Positions 37,227 through 49,473 are shown, numbered from the stretch's first letter. The stretch is DNA of 64,000 bases from Antedon mediterranea (GCF_964355755.1 NC_092676.1:28750288-28814287); one strand, 5' to 3'. Notes: generated by a model not told the origin, from the sequence alone. Numbers and translations are program-made.

Positions 37227-38299
37227 TGAGTATCGTACATTAATGGATGTGTTTTAACGTATATGCATATACACTATACATACAGTATTATACTGTAGGC
37301 GGACAGTAGTCAATTATTATCATAGTTGTTTAGAATTGTCAGTAATTACATATTCTCAATTAGTTTTTGTTTGATGGTAAATAAGTACGGTAAGTTTTAA
37401 GAGCAATGGCATATATTAAATTGTAACTTTCTATTGAACATTGTTCTTTTTTATTTATCTTATGAAATCTTCATAAATAAGTAACTAATAATATTATAGT
37501 TTTATATTCTCGAGCGCCAGGCGGTTCCACTGGGTTGCCGCGCCTCTCTATTAAAATGTGTAACGCCCTTTATAGTGTCAAAACTTTTTCTCACGTGGAG
37601 AAACGAAGTACACACACATTCGCTAATCAGAAAAACGGAGCGAGCGCACAGATCAAAAAGTTTTGTAAGTAGGCCTAGCCTAGGGGAGATTATAAGATTA
37701 TTCTGTTTGTATTAAGTAGTGTAGTTAGTGGTTTTTAGTATCTTAATTACTTTAACTAGACCATGGATGTAGTAAATTAACCCACAGTTATGTCCATATT
37801 CTAAAATCTTTGACGACAAGTAACCTAGGCCTAGGCCTAGCCATACTCGAGTCGTAAATATGTAGTAGTAGTGGGCCACTCACCATGCCCGTGCCCAGCC
37901 AGATCTTGTGCAGGCGATGTGGCTGGGCCTAGCTGAGGTAAATAAGGCTGGTACTTCGTGGTACATGTGTATGCTTGGTTAAACTATTTCCTTTAATTAT
38001 AAATGTGATGCATAATTGAATAAATTATATTTTCAATCTTATTTATACTAGGCTAGCCTCTAGGCCTACACAGGCCTAGGCTAGGCCTAGTTTCATAATT
38101 TAATTTAAAGGCTCGACTAGTTTAGGCCTACTCTATAGTACTAGGCTACTATTCTAGACTACTAGCTAGGTCCTAGCCATGAGGCTAATAAACTAGGCTT
38201 ACTACTACCTAACTACTACATAGGTAGACCTACTCTACTAGCTTATAAATAAAGATTTTCTACACTCTAACATTTGCTGTTTGCAGTCAGCCAGCCAGG
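37227..38299. other. Intergenic and 5' flank of TEX11-like gene
   Basis: No ORF is supported. The region from about 37670 to 38235 is dense in TAGGCCTAG and CTAGGCTAG words and runs up to the TEX11 start codon. Confidence 0.55.
37670..38235. repeat. AGGCCTAG-rich patch upstream of TEX11
   Basis: Scattered palindromic TAGGCCTA, CCTAGGCCTAGG and CTAGGCTAGC words at high density, ending about 65 bp before the start codon. Confidence 0.75.
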
Positions 38300-41200
38300 A
38301 TGAGTGAAGCAACCACCAGTTTATTCCTGTCGATGTCACATTCAAAGGTTGTTGAAGGTAAGGCTTAGCCTTTTCCTTACACCATTTATATTTAGAATAA
38401 ATGAATTTATTTTCTTTTCCTTTTATGTTAATTGTACAATGTTGACAATGAATATTAATTTATTTCAGAGTTTATTGAGGAAGTGAAGAATGACCATTCT
38501 GACCTTGCCTGTTGTAAAGCTTTGGAAAGACTTTGTGCATATGTGGATGATTTATTCAAAGAAAATACAACAATCGTTCCTGCCAACATCACTGATGAGG
38601 TAAATCTGTCAATTGAGCTCAACCCCTCCCCGATCATTACAAATTGGGTCAGTAGCCTACATACTGGTAAATAAATGATTGAATTAAATTAATGACCATA
38701 ATACCACTATAATCAACATTTCTTTTTAACAACAAAAGTAGTCTTTTCTTTTTTTCATTTAAGCTACAAAATTTAGCAGTCATTCTGTGGAATATTGCGG
38801 TTGCAAAAAAAACTGGAAACAACCTGGAGAAAAACGCTAATGCAAAATGCACGTAAAACAATCACAATCATCATCATTTGATCCTCACCACCTTTCACAA
38901 TGTCGTGAAGTTTCTATTGGCATTAGATTTACTACTGTCTAGTATTTATTATTAATTTCCAAATAAATTATCAAATTATTTACATCTATTCTTATTATTT
39001 AAATCACAGTGAGGCATTGTTCATGTCTGCTCTCATTCCAAGAGCAGAATTTATCCAGCAATCCTGTACTCCTAAAACGACAGATCATGGTAGGTTTTTC
39101 TTTTTTTTTTTCAATTTTTTTCAATTCCAACCTCCAGTACACTGAGTATCATCTTTGTAGCTAATTTTTTTACAAATGAGTTTGATTATTGAACACTTTT
39201 AAATGGGTAATGGGTTTTTTATTCTAATAAAAGGAACACATTTTATTTATTAATTATTTGTGGTTTTTCATAATTAAATGTTTTCCCTTTTCAGATGGCA
39301 ATCAAGACATCCAGAGCATGGATTGGTCTGTATATCATATTTTTACAATCCTCTGCATAGAAAATAATTGTATTATTGAATATAGAAATGTTTTTAGAGG
39401 CGTTCATCTCTGTTTTTTGCAGATAGTGATAATCCAATGTTAGCGGATACATCTCTCAACTGGGCTATGCAGGTATCAACTTACTTTTTTCTACCAGTTA
39501 CTAATTTTTGCACTCATAACTATCTTTGCACTTGTTACTATTTTCCCCCTTTTTCTTTTGATTCCGCCGTTACTATTTTTGCACTTGTTACTATTTTTCC
39601 CCCATTACTATTTTTGCACTTGTGACTATTTTTGTTTTTTAAATACAATAACTTTTATGTTAATATTTTACGAATAGAGCATTGAAAAGTTCAAATCATT
39701 CTTAGAGAATGAAGTTTCTGACAGCACAAAATCTGAAATGGAGGAATTACAAAGAAATATGTTTAAAATGTTAACATACAGAGTTGAGTCAGTGAGTGTA
39801 ACAAACTTTAAATTATTAAATAATGTTTATTTTAATTTTTATTAATATTAAATTAAAGCGTTCTCAAATATAAAGATATGCAATATAAATTTGTTGTTTA
39901 AACATTTTTCAAACAAATTGCAGGCTTGTCTGCAAGGAAAAACTGAAACTGCTTTGGAAGCTCTTCAAAGTGCTAAGGACTTGATACCAATCATGCCAAA
40001 AGAGGTAACAAGTTAATTTGTATTGTCCCCCAAAAACATGAAAAATGAGGATAATAAAATCAGATTTTGAATAGGCCATTTGCTGTTTTAAACAAAAATA
40101 AATATTTCACTTTATAAAAAGACAAAATAAATGGAATTAAAAATTCAATCAAAAACCCATCTGACAGCCAATTTAACCATTTTTTTGGCTTTAAAATACA
40201 GTTTTTTCAGGGAAATAATTTTTTTTTTATCCAACTTTAGTCAAATGCAATAACTATTATGTGACATTAAAATGGCATATTCAACAACTAAAATTAAAAA
40301 AAAACAATATTTTTTTATGGGGACAATATATCTTTATTAACATTCTTTCCCCATATAGGTACTTTTTTTTCTTTATTTTATTTTTTCATTTTCTATACAA
40401 TTTTTAGATGTAACAAAAGAGAATGGAATGAAATGATTCCTAAGCTTGCCATTAATCTATTTTCAGGCACCTTATTTATGTGTCATGTGTTACAATGCGG
40501 GTTGTGAAGGCTACAAGAAAAAGGACTACAACACATCTGCCATGTGGCTACGGTAACACACAAACGTTTACAATAATTGTTGACTTTTAGTTTTAACAAT
40601 CAATCCACAGATTCTGGAGGCAAACAATTTACATTCAGTTTTTATTCTATCCTTTAGTGAGAGTGTTGAACTTGGTAAAAGTGATCACTCAATTGGCTCT
40701 GAAAACCAGGTAATGAATTCTAATGTAATCAATTTAAAATATGAATAAAATGACACACAAAAAATGAGTAGAAACGAAACTTACCCTAACCCTAACCCGG
40801 AAAGAAAGGTTGAAATAATGTTGAAAACTTATTCCCAATTGGTTCCTTAGATAATAGTACGTTAGATTATAATATATATGCTATGTCATACAGTATATAT
40901 CTCAAAATTATTACAATAACTTTTGCTTTAATAGATTGTATTTTGTTAAATATTATTTTTAGGCTAAAACGCTTCGTTTGTTGGCTACAGTGTACATTGA
41001 CTGGGATATTAAACAGTACATGCAGAAGGCATTGAATGCTGTTGGACTTGCAAATGCTGTGAGTATGGCAATTATGTATTAAGCTCTGTCTACACTATCA
41101 AACATTATGTGACAAAAAAATGTGCTGTGCCCATATATGGATAATGTTATATCACTACCATATTATAATACCATATTATTATAATAACGTAAGTGTAAAC

Positions 41201-44200
41201 AGTTTACAAATGTTTTGACTACAGGAATATTGCCATCCAGTTGGGTTATACCTAAAGTTGCAAATACTGTTGAAAGGAGACTATACAGATAGCCGAATAC
41301 AGTCAGGTAAAACAGAATTTTTTTTTTGCTTCAAGTCAAGCATCAGTGGCGCTCACTGGCTAAACCTATAGGCCTCGGAGGTTATGGGGCAGTGCCCAGA
41401 GGAAAAGACAGGCATTAAAATATGTCCACAAAAAATGATAAAAACTCCTGAGGTCTCTGCGTGGGAGGGCCACTTAGGGTTCCTAAACCAGGGGCCTCAG
41501 GTCTCTACGTTACGCCACTGTCAAACAGCCAACCTATGCATGTTTCATATTCTTTTCAACTAAAATAGGTTGTGAATTTAACTATTGCACAATGTATTAG
41601 ATTGCATAATGTTTGGTTTTTAAGTGATATTTTTATTTTTCAGCCCTTGATGATATCATACGTCACAGTGATCTTGGAATAGATACAGCTATACAGACAG
41701 TTAATCTTCTTGCAACTAACACTAGGTGAACATATAGTTTATACTTTACTTACTTAATCCATGGAGGACTCCATGCTTAGTCTGACATACCCAAACTTGT
41801 ATGGCTACATTCTTCCATAATATCAAGTTTTTAGAAATGTTCCACTATTATATGTATTTTTTAATTGTTTTTAAAGATTTGATTTATTAGCATTTGATGC
41901 TTGCAAGAAATTGACAAGAAAGTTTGAAGGCTCACACGTAGTAGGACAGATAGTGCTGCTACATTTGGATATGCTATTAGAAAGAAACATGAACCAGCCT
42001 GCTAAGGACATGATAGAGGACTTTCTTACTGGTAAGCAATTCAAGTCACTTTTAAGATCTCACCTTCAATCATTCTTGTTGGTCTTTTAGCACTCTGTGA
42101 GAAAAAATGATCATTAATCATATCATGTCCTCATATCGTCATTAAATCATATCATCATCATTGAATCATATCATCTTGTGATGGTAGAAGAAAGGAGGTA
42201 CTACTACCACTGCTGAATATTGTCATTTGGTATGCTGATGACTCAATATCTTTACAGCAATTAAAAAATGTTATTATATTTAAACTATAGGTCCTTTGAA
42301 TCTTCTGGACATTGACATCAAAACAAGACTTCACATAGTGCTTTGGTCAAAGGCTGCAGATTCTTTTGAGGTGTTGTATTTTTTATATTTTATTTCAAAT
42401 TAATTGAAAAATATTAAAACAAAATTGGTATTGAGATAGAGATAGAGGTGTTGTATTGTTTGTATTTTATTTCAAATTAATTAACTTAAACAAAGTGGGT
42501 ACTGAATGTGTTCCTTAGGTATATCCTGAATAGGAGTGTTCCAAGGCGAGTTGGTTTGCTAGTTCTATGGTCCTAAAATGGTTTTTAATTGGAAGTGTCC
42601 CAATGGAGTATGTATGGGGCAAATTAAAAACCACTTTTGTACTGTACTTATTTGCAGAAGACTGACTACAATGACTCACTGACTTGGTACAACTATTCAC
42701 TCAGTTTGTTTAGTTCAGATAAAGGCAGTAAGAATCTTGCTAAACTACAGCGTAACAGAGCATCCTGCTTTCTGGCTCTCAACAACATTTCAAAGGTAAA
42801 CCACACCATCAAACAGAAGCACTTTAAATGGGAACTCACCAATTTGCTTTCTAAACCAAGTCTCATGTGTGTGTTGTATGGGACATTGGGAATAATCCTA
42901 GATTTGAACCAATGTGATGTATTACTAGTAGTGGAGCCTTAACTTGGTGGTTAACATGCTGCCTTCCAATCCCAAGGTCCAGGGTTCAATCCTGACCTAT
43001 TGCCAGGGTTGTAACTCCACTCCACTCCCTAAAGCTCTGTCTACACTATCAAACTTTATGTGACCACAAAAATGTGTAAAATAGTTTATCCATAAATAAA
43101 TAAGAGAGTTACTCGCTATTGGATGTGTATGAATTTTTTTTAAAGAAAATTATTTTTATGTGTGATTCTCCATTGATGAAATGTTCATTTCAATTTTGTT
43201 AAAGGCTGAAGAAACAATAGAAGAAGCTGCCAAGCATGACGGAACAAACTCTTACACTTACTTTCTGATGTATAAAGTAGCACTTATGAAAGGGCAAGAT
43301 TCTAGGGGTATGTACCTTTGCTTATGCCTTCTTTTAAACCCGTTTAAAATTGAAAATAAACTTCATTATTTTGCACTCATTTTATTGTTTTCTATATTAA
43401 AATGTCAAAGCTATTGAATCTGTTAAGAAGATGTGTGAAGAAAAAAATGATAAATCATTGGATAACATTACTGATGATGACATCACTGATGACATCATTG
43501 AGGTCACGTCAAATGATGAGAAAGAACCTGAAGGAGAGGTGCAAAACAAACATGGATTGATATGCATCGCTGCACAATTAGCTTTTGAGGTAAATCAGTG
43601 TACAATTTAAATATATTAATGATTTGTGAATTTTAATGGAATAAATATTAATAATATGTAGGCCTATTTACCAACGTTTTTAATCATAGTCTAAACCCAG
43701 CTCCCATAAAATATCGTTTTCAATATAATCATGATAGAAATATATACATTATCATATTGATGGTTGTTTTATGTAGAAGAGTAACCGAGTAGTTGCAGTG
43801 AAGGCATTGGAAGCGTTGGTGTCCAGCTCAAGGGATACAACCCAAGTGCTTACAGCCATTAGGTAAGGAAGCTTGGTGTCTAGCTCAAGGGATACAACCC
43901 AAGTGCTTACAGCCATTAGGTAAGGAAGCTTGGTGTCTAGCTCAAGGGATACAACCCAAGTGCTTACAGCCATTAGGTAAGGAAGCTTGGTGTCCAGCTC
44001 AAGGAATACAACCCAAGTGCTTACAGCCATTAGGTAAGGAAGCTTGGTGTCTAGCTCAAGGGATACAACCCAAGTGCTTACAGCCATTAGGTAAGGAAGC
44101 TTGGTGTCTAGCTGGAAAAAACATAACCAAAATGCTCAGGAAATTAGGAAAATGTTTGACAGCAAAAAGCTTATAGACAAATTCAATATTTTAATTGACA

Positions 44201-47200
44201 TCAATAATAATCTGTACGTTACTACTTTTTTTTCTCCAGATGTTTGGTCCGATTGAAAGTGACTTTGATGGAAGGCTTAGATGATAAGAAGTAAGACTTG
44301 TTAATTGTTTCAATTTCAACCATATTTGTAAATGACTCACAATTGACGAAAATCTCTAAAATATATTACATTTTCTTTTTTCAGGTGTGAATATGAGACA
44401 ATTTTATCATATTTAAAGACTGGTACGTTTTCTATATTAATAAATTGTTGAAATAGCTGTAGGCCTTTAACATAAAGAGTAAAGTACACCACATGCAGAG
44501 AAAAGGCTTCTAATTTATCAGAAATCAAAGATCATTCATAGTATTCATGTCTGTATATTAAACTTTGTTTACAGCGGTATCAAAGATCTTAATATTATCA
44601 AAAGATACAAGTAGTGATAATCAACTGGTAACAAGGGAATCTACCTGGTTTATGAAGATAGGTATATTTTCAAATTATTTCAATTAAAAGAGATATAAAT
44701 TTAAATATACAGACAAAAAATACATCAAAATTACAATGGTAAACAACAACAAAATTTATTCAAAATGTACATCATAATTCATCATAAAACAATTAAATTA
44801 ATTATTTATATTATTATTGAAATAAATACAGTTCTTTTCTATTAATATGAGATATCTTGTTGTTTTCTGTTTGTGATGCTTTCTGTTTTGTTTTCAGCTT
44901 GGAATCTAGCTCTGCAGTGTACAGAAGAAAACCGTCTAGTCAACTGTTTCTTTACACTTTGCAGCGAGGTAAATACATTATGGTGTACTATATCCTTTGT
45001 ATCATAGCTAAGTAGATATTCATTATGTCTTCTTACTTATCTCTTGTACGTGAATTCTGTAATCCGATTGGTCAATATGTATGAGATATAATTCCGTATT
45101 ATGCCCATTTACTCAGTCAAGCGGATCAGAAGGGTAATATATCCCGTATTACTTGTTTGATGTTTCTACGCGCGCGTACTGTTTATGTATTGTATTTTTA
45201 TCGTTGATGAGTGCATGCGTAGTTGTGATTTCAACCATCGAATATGGTCCAATTCCTTATTTGTGTACACTAAGAGATAAAATCGTTGCACCCTGCTTGT
45301 TCTTACGAAATACGGGAAATATCTATGTTCTGGTTCCATATTCCATTCAGCCTCATGGAATATGGAACCAGAACATAGATATTTCCTGTATTCCGTGAAC
45401 AAGCAGGGTGTAACTAATAATATTCATCATGACTCATTACATATTCATTAAGCTACATGTCTTATTCATTTTAGTTCTCCAGCTTTGGTGAGGAGGATGC
45501 AGGAAGCCTGGTTCGCCAGAAGACTTGTCATTTGATGTCAGCAGCATCCTGCCTACAAGCTGCCAGAGACACCACTAATAAAACTGAAAAGGTCTTTTAA
45601 TCCCCATCTGAATTTGGTTCTCTTGGTTATAAAGGCTAGGCATAAATGCTTATTGGTCCATCATGAAAACAACTTATGATTTTACTTTCCTGATTTACAT
45701 TAGTATGATTATGGCTCTGATTAGCTTTTTTGTGAAATTAGTTAACTTTGTTCCCAAAATGTGTGGCGCTACTGTGTTTATTCACTTAATGGACTCAAAT
45801 TGACCAAATCCAGACCAACAGACTCTTTCAACAATAAGACTTGCTTTATTATGGAATAATTCTAGCTACCTGTACTAAAATAAGATTACTAATATCATCA
45901 TTTGTAGATGGACTTCTTAAGCCTTGCCCTGAACCATGTCAATGATTGTCAGAGAATTAGTCAGAAGTTGCCAACCGGTGACAGGACAGCTAAAGACAAC
46001 ACGGCAGTACTGATGCTACTGTATGAGTTTGAAGCATTAGCAAGGCTAGGACAAGCAGATAAGTTGATGGGTGTACTTGAAAAGGCTGCAGCATTGCCTT
46101 ACAAACAGACAAAAACATTTGAAACAATAGCAGGTATTTAGACATCACTTAATTCCTTCTTTATTGTGAATGCTCAATTAGAGAAACGTTTTCGTAATTC
46201 CGAAATTATACATTCCATGAGTTGTTTCCATATTTTTCTGTTTTGGGCTGGGTGATTTGTTATTGTGGTAAAGTCTACATTTTTACCTTTTAAATCTTTT
46301 TATTTGGTTTATCTTTTAGTCTTCCTGGTGATCTTTTTACTTTCTTTTTAGTTTCCTTCCTTTATTGTTTAATTGGTGTTTCATCCGGCAGTCTAATTGG
46401 ATTGGATTGGAACACATGAAACAAGTAAATCGCCATTACTTAATCGTTTTAAAATCTTATATCACAACAAGATGCTATTCAATGTTTCAGGCTTATGTAT
46501 GGCGACATCTATTGGATATAAAGACGTAGCTTTAAAAGCTCTTGACATAGCGTTCCAAATGCATATATGGCTAACGATAGCATTGACTACAAGAAATTCA
46601 GGTAAGATGATTTTACAATGTGACCTTTGACATAATAATGTACTTTTTCTATATTTTAAATATATAGATATAAATCCAAAGGTAAATTACTGAAAAAATG
46701 ACAACGCTGTGGGTATCAGTGTCTGGATCTCAATGGAGATACAAAATAAAATAGAGAGCTTTCGCTATCTCGATCGGGAACGAGCCGCCGAGAAAGTAAG
46801 GGTTTTTTGTGTATGACGTCATTAGTTTATGTGAAATTTTAATTAACTAATGCTCGTAGCCGCGCTGGTTCTCGTTCCCGATCCGAGATAGCGAAAGCTC
46901 TCTAAAATAAGCAAAAAGCTAAATCAAAATGATAAAGTAAAACAGCCAGAAAAAGTAGCAGAGCTTTTGGGCAACACTAACCCTTTATTGGTGCAAGTAC
47001 AGCTTTTGGGCGACACTAGCCCTTTATCGGTGCAAGTACAGCTTTTGGGCGACACTAACCCTTTATCGGTGCAAGTACAGCTTTTGGGCAACACTAGCCC
47101 TTTATCATCATCATTTTGTTTTCATACGCATCCAACAATGAGTACTCACCAACTACACTTTAATTTTGAATGTGGATTTAGTATTATTGCTTTTAATACT

Positions 47201-48816
47201 TTTCAGTAAAGTTATACACAGTCTAGTGGAGTTAACATTACAAGAATCAAACAAACAAACCATAAAAGAAAGATCATGGGGCATCTTAGAGAAATCATTG
47301 GACATCATTAAACGAGCAAAGGTTTCATACTTCATTATTTTCTATAGTAATTTTAAAACTCTTTCTACACTATCAAACTACTTTGACAAAAAAAGTGTGA
47401 TATGCCCAAATATGGTAGTAATTTAACATCATGTCCATATATGGGCACATCACATTTTTGTTGTCACATAAATTTTGATAATGTAAACAGAGCTTTAGAA
47501 TTGTTTTTTTCAAAAACCTGGAGTTTCGTTTCATTTTTTATTTGAAAAAACGTCTGTGACTTCTAAAGATTCAATGAATCTCTATAGCTCGCAAGCCAGA
47601 AGTTAATTAATTTTGTTTTTATTTTTTGAAGGGTGATTATCCAGAGATAGAAGTACAGTGGTTGATGACAAAGGCATGGAATACAGGCATTCACTTGTAC
47701 AGGTATGTCACTGACTGTATAGGCCTACTTCCCCTTCCCCAAGACCATTTAATTTATTTATTCACTCATGTTGTTTCTAGTTAGTGTCTGGTGTGATGGT
47801 GGTAAATTAAATGGAGAAACTATTCACTCTATTCTATGAAACTTATCTGGTGTGATGGTGGTAAATTAAATAGAGAACCTTTTTTTTTAAATTTATTTTA
47901 GTGGGCACACTAGCTAGTTACCATTTTGATGAAATACAGGGTTGTGGGTTCAAATCTCATAAAAGTCATGATGCACTAGCACTGATTCTATGAAACTTTA
48001 TCTTAAACTCTTTTACACTATCAAACTAGTTTAAAAAAGCATAATGTGCCCAAATGTGGTAGTGATATTGCCAAATATGGCAGTGATATGACATCATCAT
48101 GTCCATATTTGGGCACATCACATTTTTTTGTCACATAAAGTTTGATAGTGTAGACAGAGCTTTATATCTTATGTTATTTTCTATTAGTGCTAATCAGCAT
48201 ATTGAAGCTGAGAAGTGGTGTTCAATGTCTATCAAGTACCTCATTTACTTGCCAACAATCAGGCCTAACTATGAGGCGCATGTAAGTACCAACATTCATT
48301 CTTTTAAATGTGTTTATAAAAAAAAATGGCAAAATCAGCACTGTGGTCATGTTACATGAGTTGTCAAAACAATATAGATTATCTGATAAACTCCTAGAAA
48401 ATAGGAAACCTTTTGCTATTTTTGCCACTGTTATGTAACATTGATAAAGCATGAAAAGAACCTAAGCATACTTTCCACTGTTGAAAACTTATACGCATGC
48501 AACATCTTCCAAAATCACCTCCTGAGATGAAATCTAAATCGAAATACTGGAATACAGAAATGAAAAAGTTGTTATCATCATTGACAGTGCCTACAAATTA
48601 TATTTCAAGCATGTTTTCCACTAAATCTAGAAAACTTTATGCATGCAACATCTTCCAAATCTTCTCGAAATACTGGAATATAGGAATAAAAAAGTTGTAA
48701 TCATTGATAGTATCTGCAAATTATGTTTTAATATTTATTTTTAGATGCAAAACATATATACTGAAATTTTAACCAGGATTGAGAACGATCAGGCAAAAGT
48801 AGGAACAGAAGAATAG
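38300..48816 (+). CDS. TEX11: TEX11/SPO22 (ZIP4)-like meiotic TPR protein, 29 exons
   Basis: Exons: 38300-38357, 38469-38599, 38764-38852, 39010-39089, 39423-39472, 39678-39791, 39924-40004, 40467-40552, 40658-40709, 40963-41058, 41225-41306, 41644-41725, 41877-42031, 42291-42370, 42658-42795, 43205-43307, 43411-43589, 43777-43862, 44240-44290, 44385-44422, 44575-44661, 44898-44968, 45475-45591, 45908-46133, 46491-46601, 47212-47321, 47632-47702, 48188-48281, 48745-48816. Predicted 929 aa; human TEX11 is about 940. Family-like blocks include [28 protein letters not shown] with [33 protein letters not shown] and [16 protein letters not shown]. The fold is a superhelix of TPR-like helices. Known members work with ZMM proteins in meiotic synapsis and crossing over, so germline expression is expected. 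The least certain pieces are exons 4-5 and the weak donors of exons 14 (GTGTTG) and 23 (GTCTTT). Three minisatellites and many MITEs lie in the gene. Confidence 0.93.
40018..40340. mobile_element. MITE family C, copy 3
   Basis: TGTATTGTCCCCCAAAAACA at the left and ATGGGGACAATATATCTTTA at the right form the inverted ends, with the AATAGGCCATTTGCTGTTTT interior. It begins about 14 bp after the donor of TEX11 exon 7. Confidence 0.85.
41079..41172. mobile_element. MITE family A, copy 9 (right part missing)
   Basis: TTAAGCTCTGTCTACACTAT then GTGCCCATATATGGATAATG and ATCACTACCATATTA; similarity stops there. It lies in TEX11 intron 10. Confidence 0.8.
42930..43130 (+). mobile_element. tRNA-derived SINE, copy 2, with family-A fragment
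   Basis: GTGGAGCCTTAACTTGGTGG and box-B-like GGTTCAATCCT (42983-42993) match copy 1 at 26770. The body resumes after a family-A MITE piece at 43031-43078 (AATAGTTTATCC, GAGTTACTCGCTATTGGATG). It lies in TEX11 intron 15. Confidence 0.65.
43031..43078. mobile_element. MITE family A fragment inside a SINE
   Basis: AAAGCTCTGTCTACACTATC through TTTATGTGACCACAAAAATG, about 48 bp only, in place of SINE sequence present in copy 1. Confidence 0.75.
43821..44115. repeat. 57-bp minisatellite spanning a TEX11 exon-intron junction
   Basis: Five full units and a short sixth, starting at 43821, 43878, 43935, 43992, 44049 and 44106. Each full unit includes the 3' end of TEX11 exon 18 (ACAACCCAAGTGCTTACAGC), the AG|GTAAGG donor and the first intron bases (AAGCTTGGT). 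The first unit is the functional junction; the others repeat the donor in the intron. Confidence 0.95.
45285..45414. repeat. Long near-perfect hairpin, about 60-nt arms
   Basis: The left arm (45285-45346) and right arm (45355-45414) pair almost completely across an 8-nt loop, with a 2-nt bulge and a few mismatches. The stem next to the loop is ATGTTCTGGTTCCATATTCC and its complement. It lies in TEX11 intron 22. No MITE-type termini of families A-C are present. Confidence 0.9.
46752..46904. mobile_element. MITE-like inverted repeat with 33-bp ends
   Basis: Left AGAGAGCTTTCGCTATCTCG, right end the complement with one indel; the arms also share GATCGGGAACGAG. TA borders both ends. The 80-bp interior has no ORF. 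It lies in TEX11 intron 25 and is unrelated to families A-C. Confidence 0.8.
46960..47105. repeat. 39-bp minisatellite, four copies
   Basis: Units read CAGCTTTTGGGCGACACTAA then CCCTTTATCGGTGCAAGTA; the last is truncated. It lies in TEX11 intron 25, about 100 bp before exon 26. Confidence 0.95.
47356..47496. mobile_element. MITE family A, copy 10
   Basis: AAACTCTTTCTACACTATCA at the left, TTTGATAATGTAAACAGAGC at the right, CATATATGGGCACATCACAT interior. It lies in TEX11 intron 26. Confidence 0.85.
47903..47995 (+). mobile_element. Possible tRNA-like SINE fragment
   Basis: GGGCACACTAGCTAGTTACC followed by box-B-like GGGTTCAAATCTC resembles a tRNA-derived promoter, but it does not match the SINE copies at 26770 and 42930. 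Confidence 0.3.
48004..48163. mobile_element. MITE family A, copy 11
   Basis: TAAACTCTTTTACACTATCA at the left, TTTGATAGTGTAGACAGAGC at the right, repeated CAAATATGGCAGTGATATG interior. Its right end lies about 25 bp before the start of TEX11 exon 28. Confidence 0.85.
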
Positions 48817-49465
48817 GTTGCCAAAGATGAAAGATATAAATAATAGTTATATTGCACTGTTTACTAGTTTTTAATTTAAATTTCACAAGGTAGGAACAGT
48901 GGAATAGGTTGCTAAAGATATAAATAATAGTTATATTGCACTGTTTACTAGTTTTTAATTTAAATTTCACAAAGTAGGAACAGATGAATAGGTTGCCAAA
49001 GATATAAATAATAGTTATATTGCACTGTTTACTTGTTTTTAATTTAAATTTCACAAAGTAGGAACAGATGAATAGGTTGCCAAGGATATAAATAATAGTT
49101 ATATTGCACTGTTTACTCGTTTTTAATTTAAATTTCACAAAGTAGGAACAGAGGAATAGGTTGCCAAAGATATAAATAATAGTTATAATGCACTGTTTAA
49201 TAGATTTTAATTTAAATTTCACAAGGTAGGAACAGAGGAATAGGTTGCCAAAGATATAAATAATAGTTATATTGCACTGTTTACTAGTTTTTGATTTAAA
49301 TTTCACAAAGTAGGAACAGAGGAATAGGTTGCCAAGGATATAAATAATAGTTATATTGCACTGTTTACTAGTTTTTGATTTAAATTTCACAAAGTAGGAA
49401 CAGAGGAATAGGTTCGTAAAGATATAAATAATAGTTGTATTGCACTGTTTACTAGTTTTTAACTT
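48790..49465. repeat. 84-bp minisatellite covering the TEX11 stop codon
   Basis: About eight units. GTAGGAACAGAGGAATAGG starts near 48799, 48890, 48974, 49058, 49142, 49226, 49310 and 49394, so the period is 84 bp apart from the first unit. The first unit includes the last TEX11 codons and stop (V-G-T-E-E-stop); the others lie in the 3' UTR. The 220-codon minus-strand frame here is a by-product of a period divisible by three. Confidence 0.95.
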
Positions 49466-49467
49466 AC

Positions 49468-49473
49468 AATAAA
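49468..49473 (+). terminator. Candidate polyadenylation signal of TEX11
   Basis: AATAAA immediately after the minisatellite, about 650 nt past the stop codon. The 3' UTR would then contain the whole repeat array. Confidence 0.4.

Noticed and set aside
39295-39328. Possible extra TEX11 exon after exon 4
   Set aside because: No donor gives a length that keeps the phase-1 junction to the exon at 39423.
40782-40798. Short (CCCTAA)n tract, telomere-like
   Set aside because: Only about two and a half units in an intron; too short to call an interstitial telomere.
43752-44087. Minus-strand ORF with repeated [19 protein letters not shown]
   Set aside because: Antisense shadow of the 57-bp repeat at the TEX11 exon 18 junction.
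45153-45402. Overlapping ORFs on both strands in a TEX11 intron
   Set aside because: They mirror each other because they read through the long hairpin at 45285-45414.
47207-47211. Earlier acceptor for TEX11 exon 26
   Set aside because: Using TTTCAG at 47201-47206 gives an in-frame stop; the AG at 47210-47211 keeps frame and the conserved VIHSLVEL start.
48728-49390. 220-codon minus-strand ORF with repeated KFKLKTSKQCNITIIYIF units
   Set aside because: It is the reverse reading of the 84-bp minisatellite, whose period is divisible by three; no gene evidence.
29354-49465. Tandem arrays as CRISPR candidates
   Set aside because: Units are contiguous without unique spacers and lie in an animal genome.
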